A stretch of DNA of 64,000 bases from Dehalococcoidia bacterium (lineage in GTDB: Bacteria > Chloroflexota > Dehalococcoidia > Lucifugimonadales > SHYT01): contig SHYA01000003.1 in NCBI GenBank assembly GCA_009693055.1, positions 1-64,000 on the forward strand, given 5' to 3'. Numbering within the stretch: the first letter of the stretch is position 1; each line of letters starts with the position of its first letter. Under the pieces are notes generated by a model. The model had not been told where the DNA came from and did no database searches. It was given only the letters and a program-made list of their open reading frames with translations. This document shows, piece by piece, positions 42,374 through 52,183 of the stretch. The position numbers were made by a program, and so were the translations under genes.

Positions 42374-44632
42374 CTACCCAGCGTCCTCCGCACCGGCTGA
42401 GACCAGCTCGTCCACCCGGTATGCGCACGTGGTGCACCGGGCGCCCTTTCGCCCTGCGGCGATAAGCAGCCCGTCGCATTCCGGGCACGGTTCCTGCAAG
42501 GGGCGGCTGTTGACCGAAAAGTTGCACGCTGGATAGTTGCTGCACCCGTAGAACGTGGACCCGCCGTACCGGCCTTTGCGCGCCTTCCGCTGGACCAGAT
42601 CGCCGCCACACTTGGGGCACTCCACGCCGGTCCGCTGGACCAACGGCCTGCGGTTGGCGCACTCAGGGTAACCGCTGCACGAGAGGAACCGCCCGAACCG
42701 TCCGGTCTTGATGACCATCGGACGGCCACATAGCTCACACGTCTCGTCACTCGGCTCCTCCACCCTGACGCGGGGCATAGTCTCCTTCGCCGCGTTCAGG
42801 GCGGCCGCAAACGGGTCGTAGAAGTCGTGCAGGACCGGGACCCACTCCCGCTCACCCGAGGCGATGTCGTCCAGCTCCTCCTCCATGCGGGCCGTGAAGT
42901 CCAGGTCCATCACCTTGGGAAAGTAGGCGAGGAGCTGGTCGTTGACGGTTCTGCCGAGCGCGGTCGAGAGGAGTGAGCCGCGCTCCTTGGTCACGTAGCT
43001 GCGGGCTACCAGCGTGCCGATGATGGAGGCGTACGTGCTGGGCCGCCCGATCCCGCGTTCCTCCAGGGACTTGATGAGCGAGGCCTCGGTGAAGCGGCGC
43101 GGCGGTTCGGTGAAGTGCTGTTTTGGCTCGAGCTGCTGGCAGGAGAGCGCGTCCCCGCGGGCCAGCTCGGGCAGCCTGGCGTCCAGCTCATCTTCGGCTG
43201 CTTCGTCCGATCCCTCCAGGTACAGGGTGCGGAAGCCGGGGAACTTAAGGACGGAGCCGCTGGCTCTGAACCGGTATGGCGCACCGCCAGGCGGAGTTGC
43301 AAGGATGTCCACCTGGGTAGCGTCCAGAAGGGCGTCATTCATCTGGCTGGCCACCATGCGCTTCCAGATGAGGTCGTACAGGCGGAACTGCTCCGGCGAG
43401 AGGAACGCGCGGACCGATTCCGGCGTGCGCTGGACTGAGGAAGGGCGGACCGCCTCGTGCGCTTCCTGCGCGCCCTTCACCTTCTTCGTGTACACGCGGG
43501 GAGCGTCGGGAAGGTACGCCACCCCGTAGTGGCGCCCAATATGGTCCCGCGTCTCGCTCAGCGCGCTCGCGGCCACGTCTGTTGAGTCGGTGCGCATGTA
43601 GGTGATGAGGCCGGTGCTGCCTGCCGGGCCGAGTGGGACGCCCTCGTAGAGGCGCTGCGCGACGGTCATGGTGCGGCTGGCGGACCAACGGAGCTTCCGG
43701 TTGGCCTCCTGTTGCAGGGTGCTGGTGATGAAGGGCGGCGAAGGGCGGCGGCGCACCTCACGCTTCGCCACCTGCTCAACGGCGTAGGCCGCCCCCTGAA
43801 GTTCTGCCAGGACCGCCTGGGCGGCGGCCTCCCTGGACAACCCCATCCGTTCCTTGTCATCGCTCCTGCCGTAGAGGGCGGCCCGAAACAATGGCTCCGC
43901 GGCCCCGTCCCGTTTCTGGAAAAGGGCGTCAATCGTCCAGTACTCAACAGGGATGAACGCCTCAACAACGCGGTCCCGCTCCACCACGAGTCTAAGCGCA
44001 ACCGACTGAACACGGCCCGCGGAGAGGCCGCGCTGGATCTTGCGGGAGAGGAGCGGGCTGAGCTCGTACCCCACGAGGCGATCAAGGATGCGGCGGGCCT
44101 GCTGCGCGTTGACGAGCCGCATGTCAATGGACCGGGGGTGCTGGAAGGCGTCTCTCACAGCCCCCTCGGTGATCTCGTGAAAGACGACGCGGCGCCGGCG
44201 CTCCTGCGGGATGCCGGCCTTCTCCGCAACATGCCAGGAGATCGCCTCGCCCTCTCGGTCGGGGTCCGTAGCGAGATACACAGCAGACGCGCTGGCTGCC
44301 TGCTCCTTGATCTGCCTGACGACGGTGATCTTGCTGGGAGACACGACGTACTCCGGCTGAAACTCGTTCAACACTTCCACGCCGAGCCTCTTCGTCGGCA
44401 GGTCGCTGACGTGGCCCATCGAGGCGATTACGTTGTAGCGGTTGCCAAGGATGCGCCCGATCGTGCGCGCCTTGGTGGGCGACTCCACGATGACCAGCGC
44501 AACGCCGGCGCCGCCATTGCCGGGAGCCTCTGCTTCGGGCGCCGGCGTGGCTGCCGCCTTCTTCTTGGCCCTAACCTGCTTCGGCTTGTGGACTTCGCTC
44601 TCTGCCATCCCTATTCCTGTCTGCGCCGCCAA
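42374..44632 (-). CDS. topA: DNA topoisomerase I
   Basis: 752 residues. Relaxes negative supercoils. Toprim domain LVIVESPTKARTIGRILGNR with YLATDPDREGEAISWH, the active-site region GLITYMRTDSTDVAASALSE (Tyr), and three C-terminal zinc ribbons: CELCGRPMVIKTGRFGRFLS, CPKCGGDLVQRKARKGRYGG, CPECDGLLIAAGRKGARCTT. A low-complexity Ala/Lys leader of about 40 residues precedes Toprim; a downstream start such as ATG (MAESEVHK) is possible. Part of dprA-topA-xerC order, transcribed right to left. Confidence 0.96.
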   Translation of the reverse strand: MAAQTGIGMAESEVHKPKQVRAKKKAAATPAPEAEAPGNGGAGVALVIVESPTKARTIGRILGNRYNVIASMGHVSDLPTKRLGVEVLNEFQPEYVVSPSKITVVRQIKEQAASASAVYLATDPDREGEAISWHVAEKAGIPQERRRRVVFHEITEGAVRDAFQHPRSIDMRLVNAQQARRILDRLVGYELSPLLSRKIQRGLSAGRVQSVALRLVVERDRVVEAFIPVEYWTIDALFQKRDGAAEPLFRAALYGRSDDKERMGLSREAAAQAVLAELQGAAYAVEQVAKREVRRRPSPPFITSTLQQEANRKLRWSASRTMTVAQRLYEGVPLGPAGSTGLITYMRTDSTDVAASALSETRDHIGRHYGVAYLPDAPRVYTKKVKGAQEAHEAVRPSSVQRTPESVRAFLSPEQFRLYDLIWKRMVASQMNDALLDATQVDILATPPGGAPYRFRASGSVLKFPGFRTLYLEGSDEAAEDELDARLPELARGDALSCQQLEPKQHFTEPPRRFTEASLIKSLEERGIGRPSTYASIIGTLVARSYVTKERGSLLSTALGRTVNDQLLAYFPKVMDLDFTARMEEELDDIASGEREWVPVLHDFYDPFAAALNAAKETMPRVRVEEPSDETCELCGRPMVIKTGRFGRFLSCSGYPECANRRPLVQRTGVECPKCGGDLVQRKARKGRYGGSTFYGCSNYPACNFSVNSRPLQEPCPECDGLLIAAGRKGARCTTCAYRVDELVSAGAEDAG

Positions 44633-44657
44633 CCACTCGTCCTAAAGCTAGCCGGGG

Positions 44658-45768
44658 CTAGCTGGGCTGGTAGGCGACCGGTGCTTCCCTTGCCCGTAAG
44701 TAGTGCATGCCGCCCACCTGCTTAACCAGCCCCTTGAGCTCCATGAGGGCCAGGGTGCTGCTCACCGTCGTAACCGGCAAGGCGGCGCGGCGGACGACGT
44801 CATCAATGTGCACCGGCTCATGCCCGATGTGCCGGAGAAGCCTCGTCTCGGTCTCTTCAAGCGCGGTTGCCGTGGCTTGCGCAAGCGGCTCCTCCACGCG
44901 CCCGGACCAGGTGAACAGGTTGAGTTCCTCAAGCACGTCCTTCACGTCCAGGATAAGCTTGGCCCCCTTTTGAATCAACCTGTTGGCGCCAAGGCTTGCT
45001 GGGGAGAAGATGCTGACCGGCACCGCGAAGACGTCCCTGCCCTGTTCCAGGGCGTACCGAACCGTAATCATGACGCCGCTCTCCTCCGGCGCTTCCACCA
45101 CCAGGCACGCCTGGGTCATGCCGCTGAGGATCCGGTTGCGGCGCGGGAAGTTCTTCGCCTCGGGGCGGGAGCTCGGTGACCAACGCGCCCTTGGAGGCGA
45201 TCTCCTCCGCAAGCGCCGCGTGTTCCGGCGGGTAGATGACGTCCGGCCCAGAGCCCATCACCGCTATGGTGCGCCCGCCCGCATCCAGCGCGGCGCGGTG
45301 CGCAACCGCATCAATGCCGCGGGCCAGCCCGCTGATGACCGTGCAGCCAGCCGCGGCCAGGCCGTGCACCAACTGTTGGCACGCCTCGCGCCCGTAGGCG
45401 GTGGTCCTGCGCGTTCCTATCACCGTCACCGCCCGCTCATCCTCAGGACGGAACGCACCGTGCACGGACAGCACCGGCGGCGGGTCCGTGATCTGCTTGA
45501 GGAGGCGCGGGTACTCGTTGTCGTTCCAGGAGAGGGCGCGAGCGTTGGCGACGGCCAACCGCTCCATCTCCTGGTCTGAGTCCACTTTGACCCGCGCCTG
45601 GGCCACCAGGACGGCGACGCGCTCGTCCAGGCCGGCGGCCCGGCGGCCGCTCACCGGCGCGCGCCACGCCTCCTCCATGGAGCGGAAGGCATGCTCCAGC
45701 AGGCGGAACCGAGCCGGCCCAATGGCCGTGACCCGTGTCCAGGCGACGCGATACTTCAGGTCATCCAT
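44658..45768 (-). pseudogene. dprA: DNA-processing protein DprA, with one frameshift
   Basis: DprA loads RecA on incoming single-stranded DNA. The first part (45768 leftward) has WNDNEYPRLLKQITDPPPVL, VTVIGTRRTTAYGREACQQL, VISGLARGIDAVAHRAALDA, GSGPDVIYPPEHAALAEEI. At the G4 run 45162-45165 (CCCC on the coding strand) the frame changes; reading one C fewer restores TELPPEAKNFPRRNRILSGM, CLVVEAPEESGVMITVRYAL and a C-terminal winged helix (VSSTLALMELKGLVKQVGG). The rest is conserved and complete, so a sequencing error or a recent mutation is more likely than old decay. Confidence 0.85.
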
Positions 45769-45937
45769 GTGTTCTCGTTACCGGTCCTCTTTGGCCCACA
45801 GGAAGATGATACCAGCCGTATGGCTCTCAACCTTGTTGTTGCCTACGATGTTGTTCGCCACAGCCTCTTTGAGTCAGGCGACCAGTCCGCCGCGAAGCGG
45901 CTGGCGGGCGCCCGCGGAGCGCAAACCGGACACGGGC

Positions 45938-46029
45938 TGGCGGAGAGGGTGGGATTCGAACCCACGATCCCGATCACTCGGGATACGCGCTTTCCAGGCG
46001 CGCCTGTTCGGCCGCTCCAGCACCTCTCC
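45938..46029 (-). tRNA. tRNA-Ser (GGA)
   Basis: Class II tRNA on the minus strand: acceptor GGAGAGG pairs with CCTCTCC; anticodon loop CTGGAAA gives GGA for TCC; long variable arm; encoded CCA (tgg at 45938-45940 on the plus strand). Confidence 0.93.
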
Positions 46030-46111
46030 GCAAAGGAAAAGCCCCACGCCATCCTGCTGCGAGGGGCTCGGTCCGGCCTGCGCTTGCTTGAGACCGGCTC
46101 GAAGCGCAAGC

Positions 46112-46201
46112 TGGCGGAGAGAGTGGGATTCGAACCCACGATCCCTTGCGGAATACCGCATTTCGAGTGCGGCGCCTTCAACCGGGCTCGGCCATCTCTC
46201 C
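46112..46201 (-). tRNA. tRNA-Ser (CGA)
   Basis: Acceptor GGAGAGA pairs with TCTCTCC; anticodon loop CTCGAAA gives CGA for TCG; long variable arm; CCA encoded. A TATAAT (46209-46214, minus strand) lies eight bases upstream of the 5' end. Confidence 0.93.
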
Positions 46202-46564
46202 CAGCGGGCATTATAGCACCGTACAAGCGCGCCTCTGAAATGCAGCCCAGGCGCCAGGCCGCCCACGTTTCCTTGACAGCCAGGAGGCCTTTGGCTAGAC
46301 TTGCCTTCAGATGCACGGCGTCACGAGCGCCCGCGCGGGCTGTAGGCAGGAAGAGGTCCCCTTGCAGAACGCCTCACGGGCACCAGAGCCCGACCCAGAC
46401 CACCAACGGGGGGCCGTTCCACTCATCAAGCGGCTGGTGGCGCTGAGCGCGCTTGGGCGTCAATTCCCCTCCCACCGCTTCGCGGCGCACCTGCTCCTCC
46501 ACGGCAACGCCGTCCCCGCGCCCACGCGGCACCCGATGCAGAACAAGGGCAGGGGGTAGCGGAC
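46202..46564. other. Intergenic stretch
   Basis: 363 bp between the tRNA-Ser pair and the CorC-like gene. An 82-codon ORF exists (46311-46559, plus) but its composition is not convincing and nothing matches it. Holds the -10 of the tRNA-Ser transcript. Confidence 0.4.
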
Positions 46565-47854
46565 GTGGACGGAGGACAGGTAGCCGCAAGCGTCTTCTTC
46601 ATCGTCTCCGTGGCGCTGTACGCGCTGACCAGCGTAGGAGAAGCGGCGCTGGTCCAGGCCGCGGAAGCGTCGCTGCGCGAGCGTCAGGGCAACAACAACA
46701 AAACACTGAACGCCCAGATGCTGCGCCACCTGCTGGACTCGCTGCCGCGCTCCTTATCGGTGCTCGTGGGCACCAAACTCGTCCTCGCGGTTGTCGCCCT
46801 CGTCTGCGTTGTCGCCCTCTACGGCCCAACGGACGCCGCGTGGGAGGCGGAAGCCGGAGCCCTCAGTTTCACCGCCCTGGTGCTTGCTTTGCTGCCGGCC
46901 CTCTTGCCTGCGGTGCTGCGCCCAGGGCCTCACGTTGCGCTCAGGGCGGCGCCCTGGCTCTTCCTCCTCTCGTTGCTGGCGATACCGTTCGTGCGGCTGT
47001 TTGAGGCAGTGGTTCCACGTCGGGACAGGACGGCAGCCCCTTCGCTGTCGGCCGCGGCCCCAAGCCTTGAGGCATCCGCCGCGTCAGAGGAAACGCCGCT
47101 CCATCAGGAACATGAGCGGCGTATGATCCAGTCCATTCTGGAGCTCGACGTCACCACGGCGCGCGAGATCATGACCCCGCGCGTGGACCTCATGGCGGTT
47201 CCCGGAGACACGCCCGTTGCGGAACTCGTTCAGCTCATGGTGGAGACGGGCCACACGCGCATCCCGGTCTATGAGGACACGGTGGACCACATCATCGGCG
47301 TCGTCCATGCCAGGGACTTCCTGCGGATGTCCCAGTCGGGCCAGCCTGCGCTGCAGCTCCGGTCGCTCCTGCGACCCGCCCTGTTTATTCCGGAGTCCAA
47401 GCGCCTGAACGACCTGCTGCGCGAGTTCCAGGAGCAGCGCGTCCACGTCGCCATCGTGGTGGACGAGTACGGCGGCACCGCCGGCATCGTGACGCTGGAC
47501 GACCTGCTGGCGGAGATCGTCGGGGAGCTTTCCGAAGGTGTTGCGCGCGAGGAGCCGGAGGTGCAGGTGCTCAGCCCCAACGAGGCGCTTGTCCACGCCC
47601 GCACCAGCCTGGAGAGCATCAACAAGCTGTTCGGCTCCACGCTCCAGGGCGACGGGGTGGACACGATTGGCGGGTACCTGTTCGGCTTGCTGGGCAAGAT
47701 GCCCGCGGTCGGAGACCGCCTGCCCGCGAACGGCCTGAGCCTAGAGGTAGCCGAGCTGGTGGGGCGGCGCATCCGCAAGGTGCGCGTCAGACGCACGCAG
47801 GGCGCCTCCACGGAGGAAGAAGAGCCGGAGCGGGATACCGCCGCCCGACTCTGA
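46565..47854 (+). CDS. CorC/HlyC-type transporter with CNNM and tandem CBS domains
   Basis: 429 residues. The DUF21/CNNM membrane part has four hydrophobic segments (ASVFFIVSVALYALTSVGEA, VLVGTKLVLAVVALVCVVAL, FTALVLALLPALLPAVL, LFLLSLLAIPFVRLFEAVV). The CBS pair follows: AREIMTPRVDLMAVPGDTPV and HVAIVVDEYGGTAGIVTLDD, with TGHTRIPVYEDTVDHIIGVV. The C-terminal CorC domain reads TIGGYLFGLLGKMPAVGDRL. Family members handle Mg2+/Co2+ efflux. The DUF21 part has relatively few signature residues. Starts GTG 46565. Confidence 0.9.
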   Translation: MDGGQVAASVFFIVSVALYALTSVGEAALVQAAEASLRERQGNNNKTLNAQMLRHLLDSLPRSLSVLVGTKLVLAVVALVCVVALYGPTDAAWEAEAGALSFTALVLALLPALLPAVLRPGPHVALRAAPWLFLLSLLAIPFVRLFEAVVPRRDRTAAPSLSAAAPSLEASAASEETPLHQEHERRMIQSILELDVTTAREIMTPRVDLMAVPGDTPVAELVQLMVETGHTRIPVYEDTVDHIIGVVHARDFLRMSQSGQPALQLRSLLRPALFIPESKRLNDLLREFQEQRVHVAIVVDEYGGTAGIVTLDDLLAEIVGELSEGVAREEPEVQVLSPNEALVHARTSLESINKLFGSTLQGDGVDTIGGYLFGLLGKMPAVGDRLPANGLSLEVAELVGRRIRKVRVRRTQGASTEEEEPERDTAARL

Positions 47855-47857
47855 CAC

Positions 47858-48652
47858 ATGCCAGGAGAAGACTTGAGCGGCTCAGCTACCGAGTGGGACC
47901 CCCAACTCTACGATGGCAAGCACGCTTACGTGTGGACCTCTGCCGCTGACCTCGTTGACCTGCTCGCACCCCGGCCCGGCGAGCGGATACTGGACCTGGG
48001 ATGCGGGACGGGCCACCTCACCGCAAAGATCAGCGCCACGGGCGCCCGCGTCACCGGAGTTGACGCTTCCGGGCCGATGATTGCCAAGGCGCGGAACAAT
48101 TACCCCAAGCTTCATTTTGAGGTCGGGGATGCACTAAGCCTTCCCTACCGTGAAGAGTTTGACGCCGTCTTTTCAAACGCGACGCTCCACTGGATCCGCC
48201 CTCCGGAAAAGGTGGCAGCCTCCATCTGGAACGCGCTCCGGCCCGGAGGCCGGCTGGTCGCCGAGTTTGGGGGGCGCGGGAACTTGCAATCCATTGTGGA
48301 CGCGGTCACCGGCGCGCTGACCGAAGCGGGACTGCACGACAACGCGCGGAGGAACACGTTGTATTTCCCCACCATCGCGGAGTACACCACGCTCCTGGAG
48401 GGGCAAGGCCTCGCCGTAACCTACGCCGTTCTTTTTGACCGGCCGACACCGCTGGAAGACGGCGAGAACGGCATGCGCCACTGGCTGGCGATGTTTGGGC
48501 GGAGTTTCCTGGCAGGGCTCCCCGACGACACCCGACTGGCTATCGGCCGCAGGGTGGAGGGCCGGCTGCGGCCCCGGCACTTCATCAAGGGCGCGTGGGT
48601 GGCCGATTACCGGCGGATCCGCGTCGTGGCCCACAAGGTCGCCAGGCCGTGA
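47858..48652 (+). CDS. SAM-dependent class I methyltransferase
   Basis: 264 residues. WDPQLYDGKHAYVWTSAADL, then SAM motif I RILDLGCGTGHLTAKIS, motif II TGVDASGPMIAKAR, VFSNATLHWIRPPEKVAASI and ALRPGGRLVAEFGG. The overall form is that of trans-aconitate methyltransferase-like enzymes; substrate unknown. ATG 47858 is listed; TTG 47873, behind AGGAGA, is a reasonable alternative. Three bases after the CorC stop, so probably co-transcribed. Confidence 0.85.
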   Translation: MPGEDLSGSATEWDPQLYDGKHAYVWTSAADLVDLLAPRPGERILDLGCGTGHLTAKISATGARVTGVDASGPMIAKARNNYPKLHFEVGDALSLPYREEFDAVFSNATLHWIRPPEKVAASIWNALRPGGRLVAEFGGRGNLQSIVDAVTGALTEAGLHDNARRNTLYFPTIAEYTTLLEGQGLAVTYAVLFDRPTPLEDGENGMRHWLAMFGRSFLAGLPDDTRLAIGRRVEGRLRPRHFIKGAWVADYRRIRVVAHKVARP

Positions 48653-48757
48653 GGTCGCTCGCGACTTCTTGAGTAGGCCGGTGTGTCTTCAGCCGGACCA
48701 ACGTGGAACGCCGCCATTGTGGCCTCTCAGGACGCCTGGTATAGTGGATGCGACCAA

Positions 48758-48829
48758 GCCCCCGTAGCTCAGCGGATAGAGCACCGGCCTCCGGAGCCGG
48801 CTGCGGGCGTTCGATTCGCCCCGGGGGCG
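48758..48829 (+). tRNA. tRNA-Arg (CCG)
   Basis: Acceptor GCCCCCG pairs with CGGGGGC; anticodon stem CCGGC/GCCGG closes CTCCGGA, giving CCG for CGG. CCA is not encoded. Confidence 0.93.
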
Positions 48830-48842
48830 CTTTTGTCACTGT

Positions 48843-48914
48843 CGGGGCGTGGCCCAGCGGTAGGGCACCTGGTTTGGGACCAGGGGGTCGACAGTTCGAA
48901 TCTGTCCGCCCCGA
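48843..48914 (+). tRNA. tRNA-Pro (TGG)
   Basis: Acceptor CGGGGCG pairs with CGCCCCG; anticodon stem CCTGG/CCAGG closes TTTGGGA, giving TGG for CCA. CCA end is not encoded. Confidence 0.93.
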
Positions 48915-48985
48915 TAGCTTTGCAGGCGCGGCGGCGGGCATCCCGAGGCGTCGGGAGAGTCCGCCCCGATTTTCTTTGAGCGACG

Positions 48986-51649
48986 ATGAAGATAACGTTC
49001 AAGAAAGTCACACTCTCCAACGGCCTGGACGTCATCCTCCACGAGGACCATTCGGTCCCGCTCGTGGGGGTCAACGTCTGGTATCACGTGGGCTCCAAGG
49101 ACGAGGAACCAGGCCGAACCGGCTTCGCGCACCTGTTTGAGCACCTCATGTTCGAGGGCTCCAAGAACCACAACCGGAGCTATTTTGAACCCCTGCAGCG
49201 CGTGGGCGGCGTTCTCAACGGCTCCACCAACCGCGACCGGACCAACTACTGGGAGAACCTCCCGTCCAACTACCTGGAGCTGGCGCTGTGGTTGGAGTCC
49301 GACCGGATGGGGTTCCTGCTGGACGCGCTGGACGAGAAGCGGTTCAACGTCCAGCGGGACGTGGTTAAGAACGAGCGCCGCCAGAGCTACGAGAACCGCC
49401 CCTACGGCATGGCGCAGTCGCACCTCCAGTCCGCCCTCTTTCCGCTTCCCCACCCGTACCACTGGTGGACCATTGGGGAGCCGGAGGACCTGGACGCCGC
49501 GACGCTTGGGGACGTGAAGGCGTTCTTCAAGCAGTTCTACGGGCCAAACAACGCCAGCCTGGCGATCGCCGGGGACATTGACGCGGACGAGGCGCTGACG
49601 ATGGTGCAGCGGTACTTTGGCGACATCCCCGTCGCGCCCTCCTTCCCGCGGCAGCTCAGACGCGACTCCGACCTGAGCGGCACGGTAAGCCTGACCATTC
49701 ATGACAAGGTGCAGCTCCCGCGTCTGTACCTGTCCTGGCCGTCGCCGGCGCGGTTCCATCAGGACGACGCCGCGACGACTATCCTTGCCGCGGTCCTGGG
49801 CGAAGGGAAACGCTCCCGCCTGTTCCGCTCGCTGGAGTACGAGCAGCAGCTGGTGCAGGAGGCGACGGCGTTCAACTCCCCCGGCGAGATCGCGGGGCAA
49901 TTCCAGGTGATCGCCACGCCCGCGGCCGGGAAGAGCATCGCCGAGGTGGAGGCGGCGGTGGAGGAGGAGCTGGCGCGGCTGCGCCGCGAGCCGCCCACCG
50001 CAGAGGAGCTGGACCGGGCCAAGAACCGTCTTGAGGCGATGCACATCTACCAGCTTGAACACGTGGGCGGCTTTGGTGGCCGCGCCGACCAGCTCAACGC
50101 GTACAACGTGATGGCGGGAGATCCAGACGTCATCAACACCGACCTGGACTCGTTCCGCGCGGTGCACGCCGAGGACGTGCAGCGCGTTGCCCGGAGCATC
50201 CTGGGCGAGCGGCGCGTCCGCCTGGTGGTAACGCCGGAGCGCACCCTTGCGCCTGTGCCGAGCACCGTGGACCGGGCGGCCCAACCACAGGGCGGGCCGT
50301 CGCCGTCCTTCCGGCTGCCAGTCCCGGTGAGGCGCGCGCTTTCCAACGGGCTTCAGGTGCTGGTCATCCCCAAGAGGGATCTCCCCGTCGTCGGCACGGG
50401 AATGATGCTCGCCACAGGGGCGATGACCGACCCTCCCGAACAGCCCGGCCTGGCCTTCCTGGCCTCCACGCTGATGCTGGAGGGCACCAAGACCCGCTCC
50501 AGCCAGCAGCTCGCCGCGGAGCTGGAGTTCATCGCGGCGGACATCTCCGAGCGAACGGAGCGGGAGTTCACCCTCCTGTCCACCGATACGTTGACCCAGC
50601 ACTGGCCCAAGGCGCTGGAGCTGCTGAGCGACGTGGTGCAGCATCCCAGCTTCCCCAGCGAGGAGGTCGCGCGCATTCGCAAGCAACACCTGACGGAGCT
50701 GGCCCGGGCCAAGGACGACGCCGGGCGGATTGCGGAGCGGGTCTTTCCGGGCCTCCTCTTTGGGCGGGAGACCGCCTACGGCCACCCAACCAGCGGCACC
50801 GAACGCGCCGTGGCCGGGATGGCCCAAGACCACTTCCTGGGGCACTACCGCGCTCGCAGCGGCCCACACAACTCCACGCTGCTCGTTGTCGGTGACGTCT
50901 CCACCGAGCAAGCCCTGGAGCAAGCTGAGGCCGTCTTTGGGCGTTGGGCCAACCCTCCGGCAGAGGGCGCGCCAGCGAGGACGGGCGCGCTCCCTGATGC
51001 CCGTTCCCACCCGACGACCCTCTACCTGGTGGACAAGCCGGGCGCTGCCCAGTCGGCCATCAGGGCGGGGCACCTGAGCATCCCGCGCCACCACAAGGAC
51101 CACGACGCGCTGAGCGTGCTGATGTACGCCTTTGGCGGTCACTTCGGCGCGCGCCTCAACGCCAACCTTCGCCAGGAGAAGGGGTACAGCTACGGGTACC
51201 GGTCGTTTGTCGGGTGGATGCGCGAGGTGTCCTCCCTGGTTGCGGGCGGCGACGTGCAGACCGCGGTGACCAGGGAGGCGGTCGCCGAAACGCTCAAGGA
51301 GTTCGCGGGCATCCGCCGGGAACGCCCGTTGAGCGCGGAAGAGCTGGACGACGCCAAGACCGGCCTGCTGCGCGGCCTCCCGGCCTCCTTTGAGACCCCC
51401 TCCCAGCTGCTGGAGCGGATGGTGCAGCTCGTCCAGTTCAACCTGCCCGATGACGAGTTCGCCCGCCTGCCTGCGCGTATCGAGGCAGTCGGCCTGGAAG
51501 ACGTGCACCGGGTCGCGGACGAGCACATCCTGGACGACCACCTCGCGGTGCTGGTGGTGGGCGACCGGGCGCGGGTGGAACCGGGCCTCAGGGAGCTTGG
51601 CTTGCCGCTCGTCCTGCTGGACGCCGAAGGGAACACGCTGGCCGGGTAG
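48986..51649 (+). CDS. M16-family zinc peptidase, two fused halves
   Basis: 887 residues. The first half has the active inverted zinc motif HLFEHLMFEGSKN (HxxEH) with Glu ligand further on (VQRDVVKNERRQ). The second half (RRALSNGLQVLVIPKRDLPV) is a non-catalytic M16 half with FLASTLMLEGTKT where HxxEH would be. Such single-chain pairs occur in pitrilysin-like peptidases. No signal peptide is seen at ATG 48986. Stands between tRNA-Pro and PCD. Complete. Confidence 0.95.
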   Translation: MKITFKKVTLSNGLDVILHEDHSVPLVGVNVWYHVGSKDEEPGRTGFAHLFEHLMFEGSKNHNRSYFEPLQRVGGVLNGSTNRDRTNYWENLPSNYLELALWLESDRMGFLLDALDEKRFNVQRDVVKNERRQSYENRPYGMAQSHLQSALFPLPHPYHWWTIGEPEDLDAATLGDVKAFFKQFYGPNNASLAIAGDIDADEALTMVQRYFGDIPVAPSFPRQLRRDSDLSGTVSLTIHDKVQLPRLYLSWPSPARFHQDDAATTILAAVLGEGKRSRLFRSLEYEQQLVQEATAFNSPGEIAGQFQVIATPAAGKSIAEVEAAVEEELARLRREPPTAEELDRAKNRLEAMHIYQLEHVGGFGGRADQLNAYNVMAGDPDVINTDLDSFRAVHAEDVQRVARSILGERRVRLVVTPERTLAPVPSTVDRAAQPQGGPSPSFRLPVPVRRALSNGLQVLVIPKRDLPVVGTGMMLATGAMTDPPEQPGLAFLASTLMLEGTKTRSSQQLAAELEFIAADISERTEREFTLLSTDTLTQHWPKALELLSDVVQHPSFPSEEVARIRKQHLTELARAKDDAGRIAERVFPGLLFGRETAYGHPTSGTERAVAGMAQDHFLGHYRARSGPHNSTLLVVGDVSTEQALEQAEAVFGRWANPPAEGAPARTGALPDARSHPTTLYLVDKPGAAQSAIRAGHLSIPRHHKDHDALSVLMYAFGGHFGARLNANLRQEKGYSYGYRSFVGWMREVSSLVAGGDVQTAVTREAVAETLKEFAGIRRERPLSAEELDDAKTGLLRGLPASFETPSQLLERMVQLVQFNLPDDEFARLPARIEAVGLEDVHRVADEHILDDHLAVLVVGDRARVEPGLRELGLPLVLLDAEGNTLAG

Positions 51650-51681
51650 CCACGTGCAACGGGCGAGGTAGGACGCAGGCT

Positions 51682-52038
51682 TTAGCCCGTGAACACCTGG
51701 CGCATCTCGTCCGTCTGGGCGGCCATCACGAAGTCGTTCCGATGCAGCCCGCGAATCTTGTGCGTCCACCAGGTCACGGTCACCCTGCCCCACTCCACCG
51801 TGATCTTCGGGTGGTGGCCCTGCTGCTCCGCCCGCTGGCCCACCTGCACCGCGAACGCCATCGCCTGCGCAAAGTCAGGGAACGGAAAGGCGCGCTCCAG
51901 CTGCTTCATGCCATCGCGCTCCACAAGCTGCCACTCAGGGATTTGGGGACGCAGCTCCATGACATCCACGTCGCTGACGCGCAGCGCATCCCGACGGCAC
52001 GCCACGCACTTCTCCTGGGCTAGTCGTGCTCGCACCAT
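51682..52038 (-). CDS. 4a-hydroxytetrahydrobiopterin dehydratase (PCD)
   Basis: 118 residues. WQLVERDGMKQLERAFPFPD, FAVQVGQRAEQQGHHPKITV (the HHP catalytic signature) and VTVTWWTHKIRGLHRNDFVM match pterin-4a-carbinolamine dehydratase. It recycles oxidised pterin from aromatic amino acid hydroxylases; some bacterial copies act in molybdenum cofactor or act as DCoH-like factors. No hydroxylase is seen nearby. Convergent with the M16 peptidase gene. Confidence 0.93.
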   Translation of the reverse strand: MVRARLAQEKCVACRRDALRVSDVDVMELRPQIPEWQLVERDGMKQLERAFPFPDFAQAMAFAVQVGQRAEQQGHHPKITVEWGRVTVTWWTHKIRGLHRNDFVMAAQTDEMRQVFTG

Positions 52039-52183
52039 AGCTCCCTCCCTCGGCGCCGAGGTAGACCAATCCCCGTATTTTCCTTTAGGCTACACCAGCC
52101 ATCCGCCGTTTGCCACTCTTGGCAGCAGGCCGCGCCGCCCGATATAGTGGAGCGTGGAACGCGCCCCGGAAAGCGAGGAGTCC

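Noticed and set aside
45162-45165. Programmed +1 frameshift in dprA
   Set aside because: No stimulatory element is visible, and DprA is not known to use frameshifting; an indel is simpler.
46311-46559. 82-codon ORF upstream of the CorC-like gene
   Set aside because: Low-quality composition, no recognisable motif and no conserved neighbour relation; left as intergenic.
52154-52183. Earlier start for the esterase gene
   Set aside because: The ribosome site GAGGAG is placed for ATG 52184 and the extra residues are not conserved-looking.
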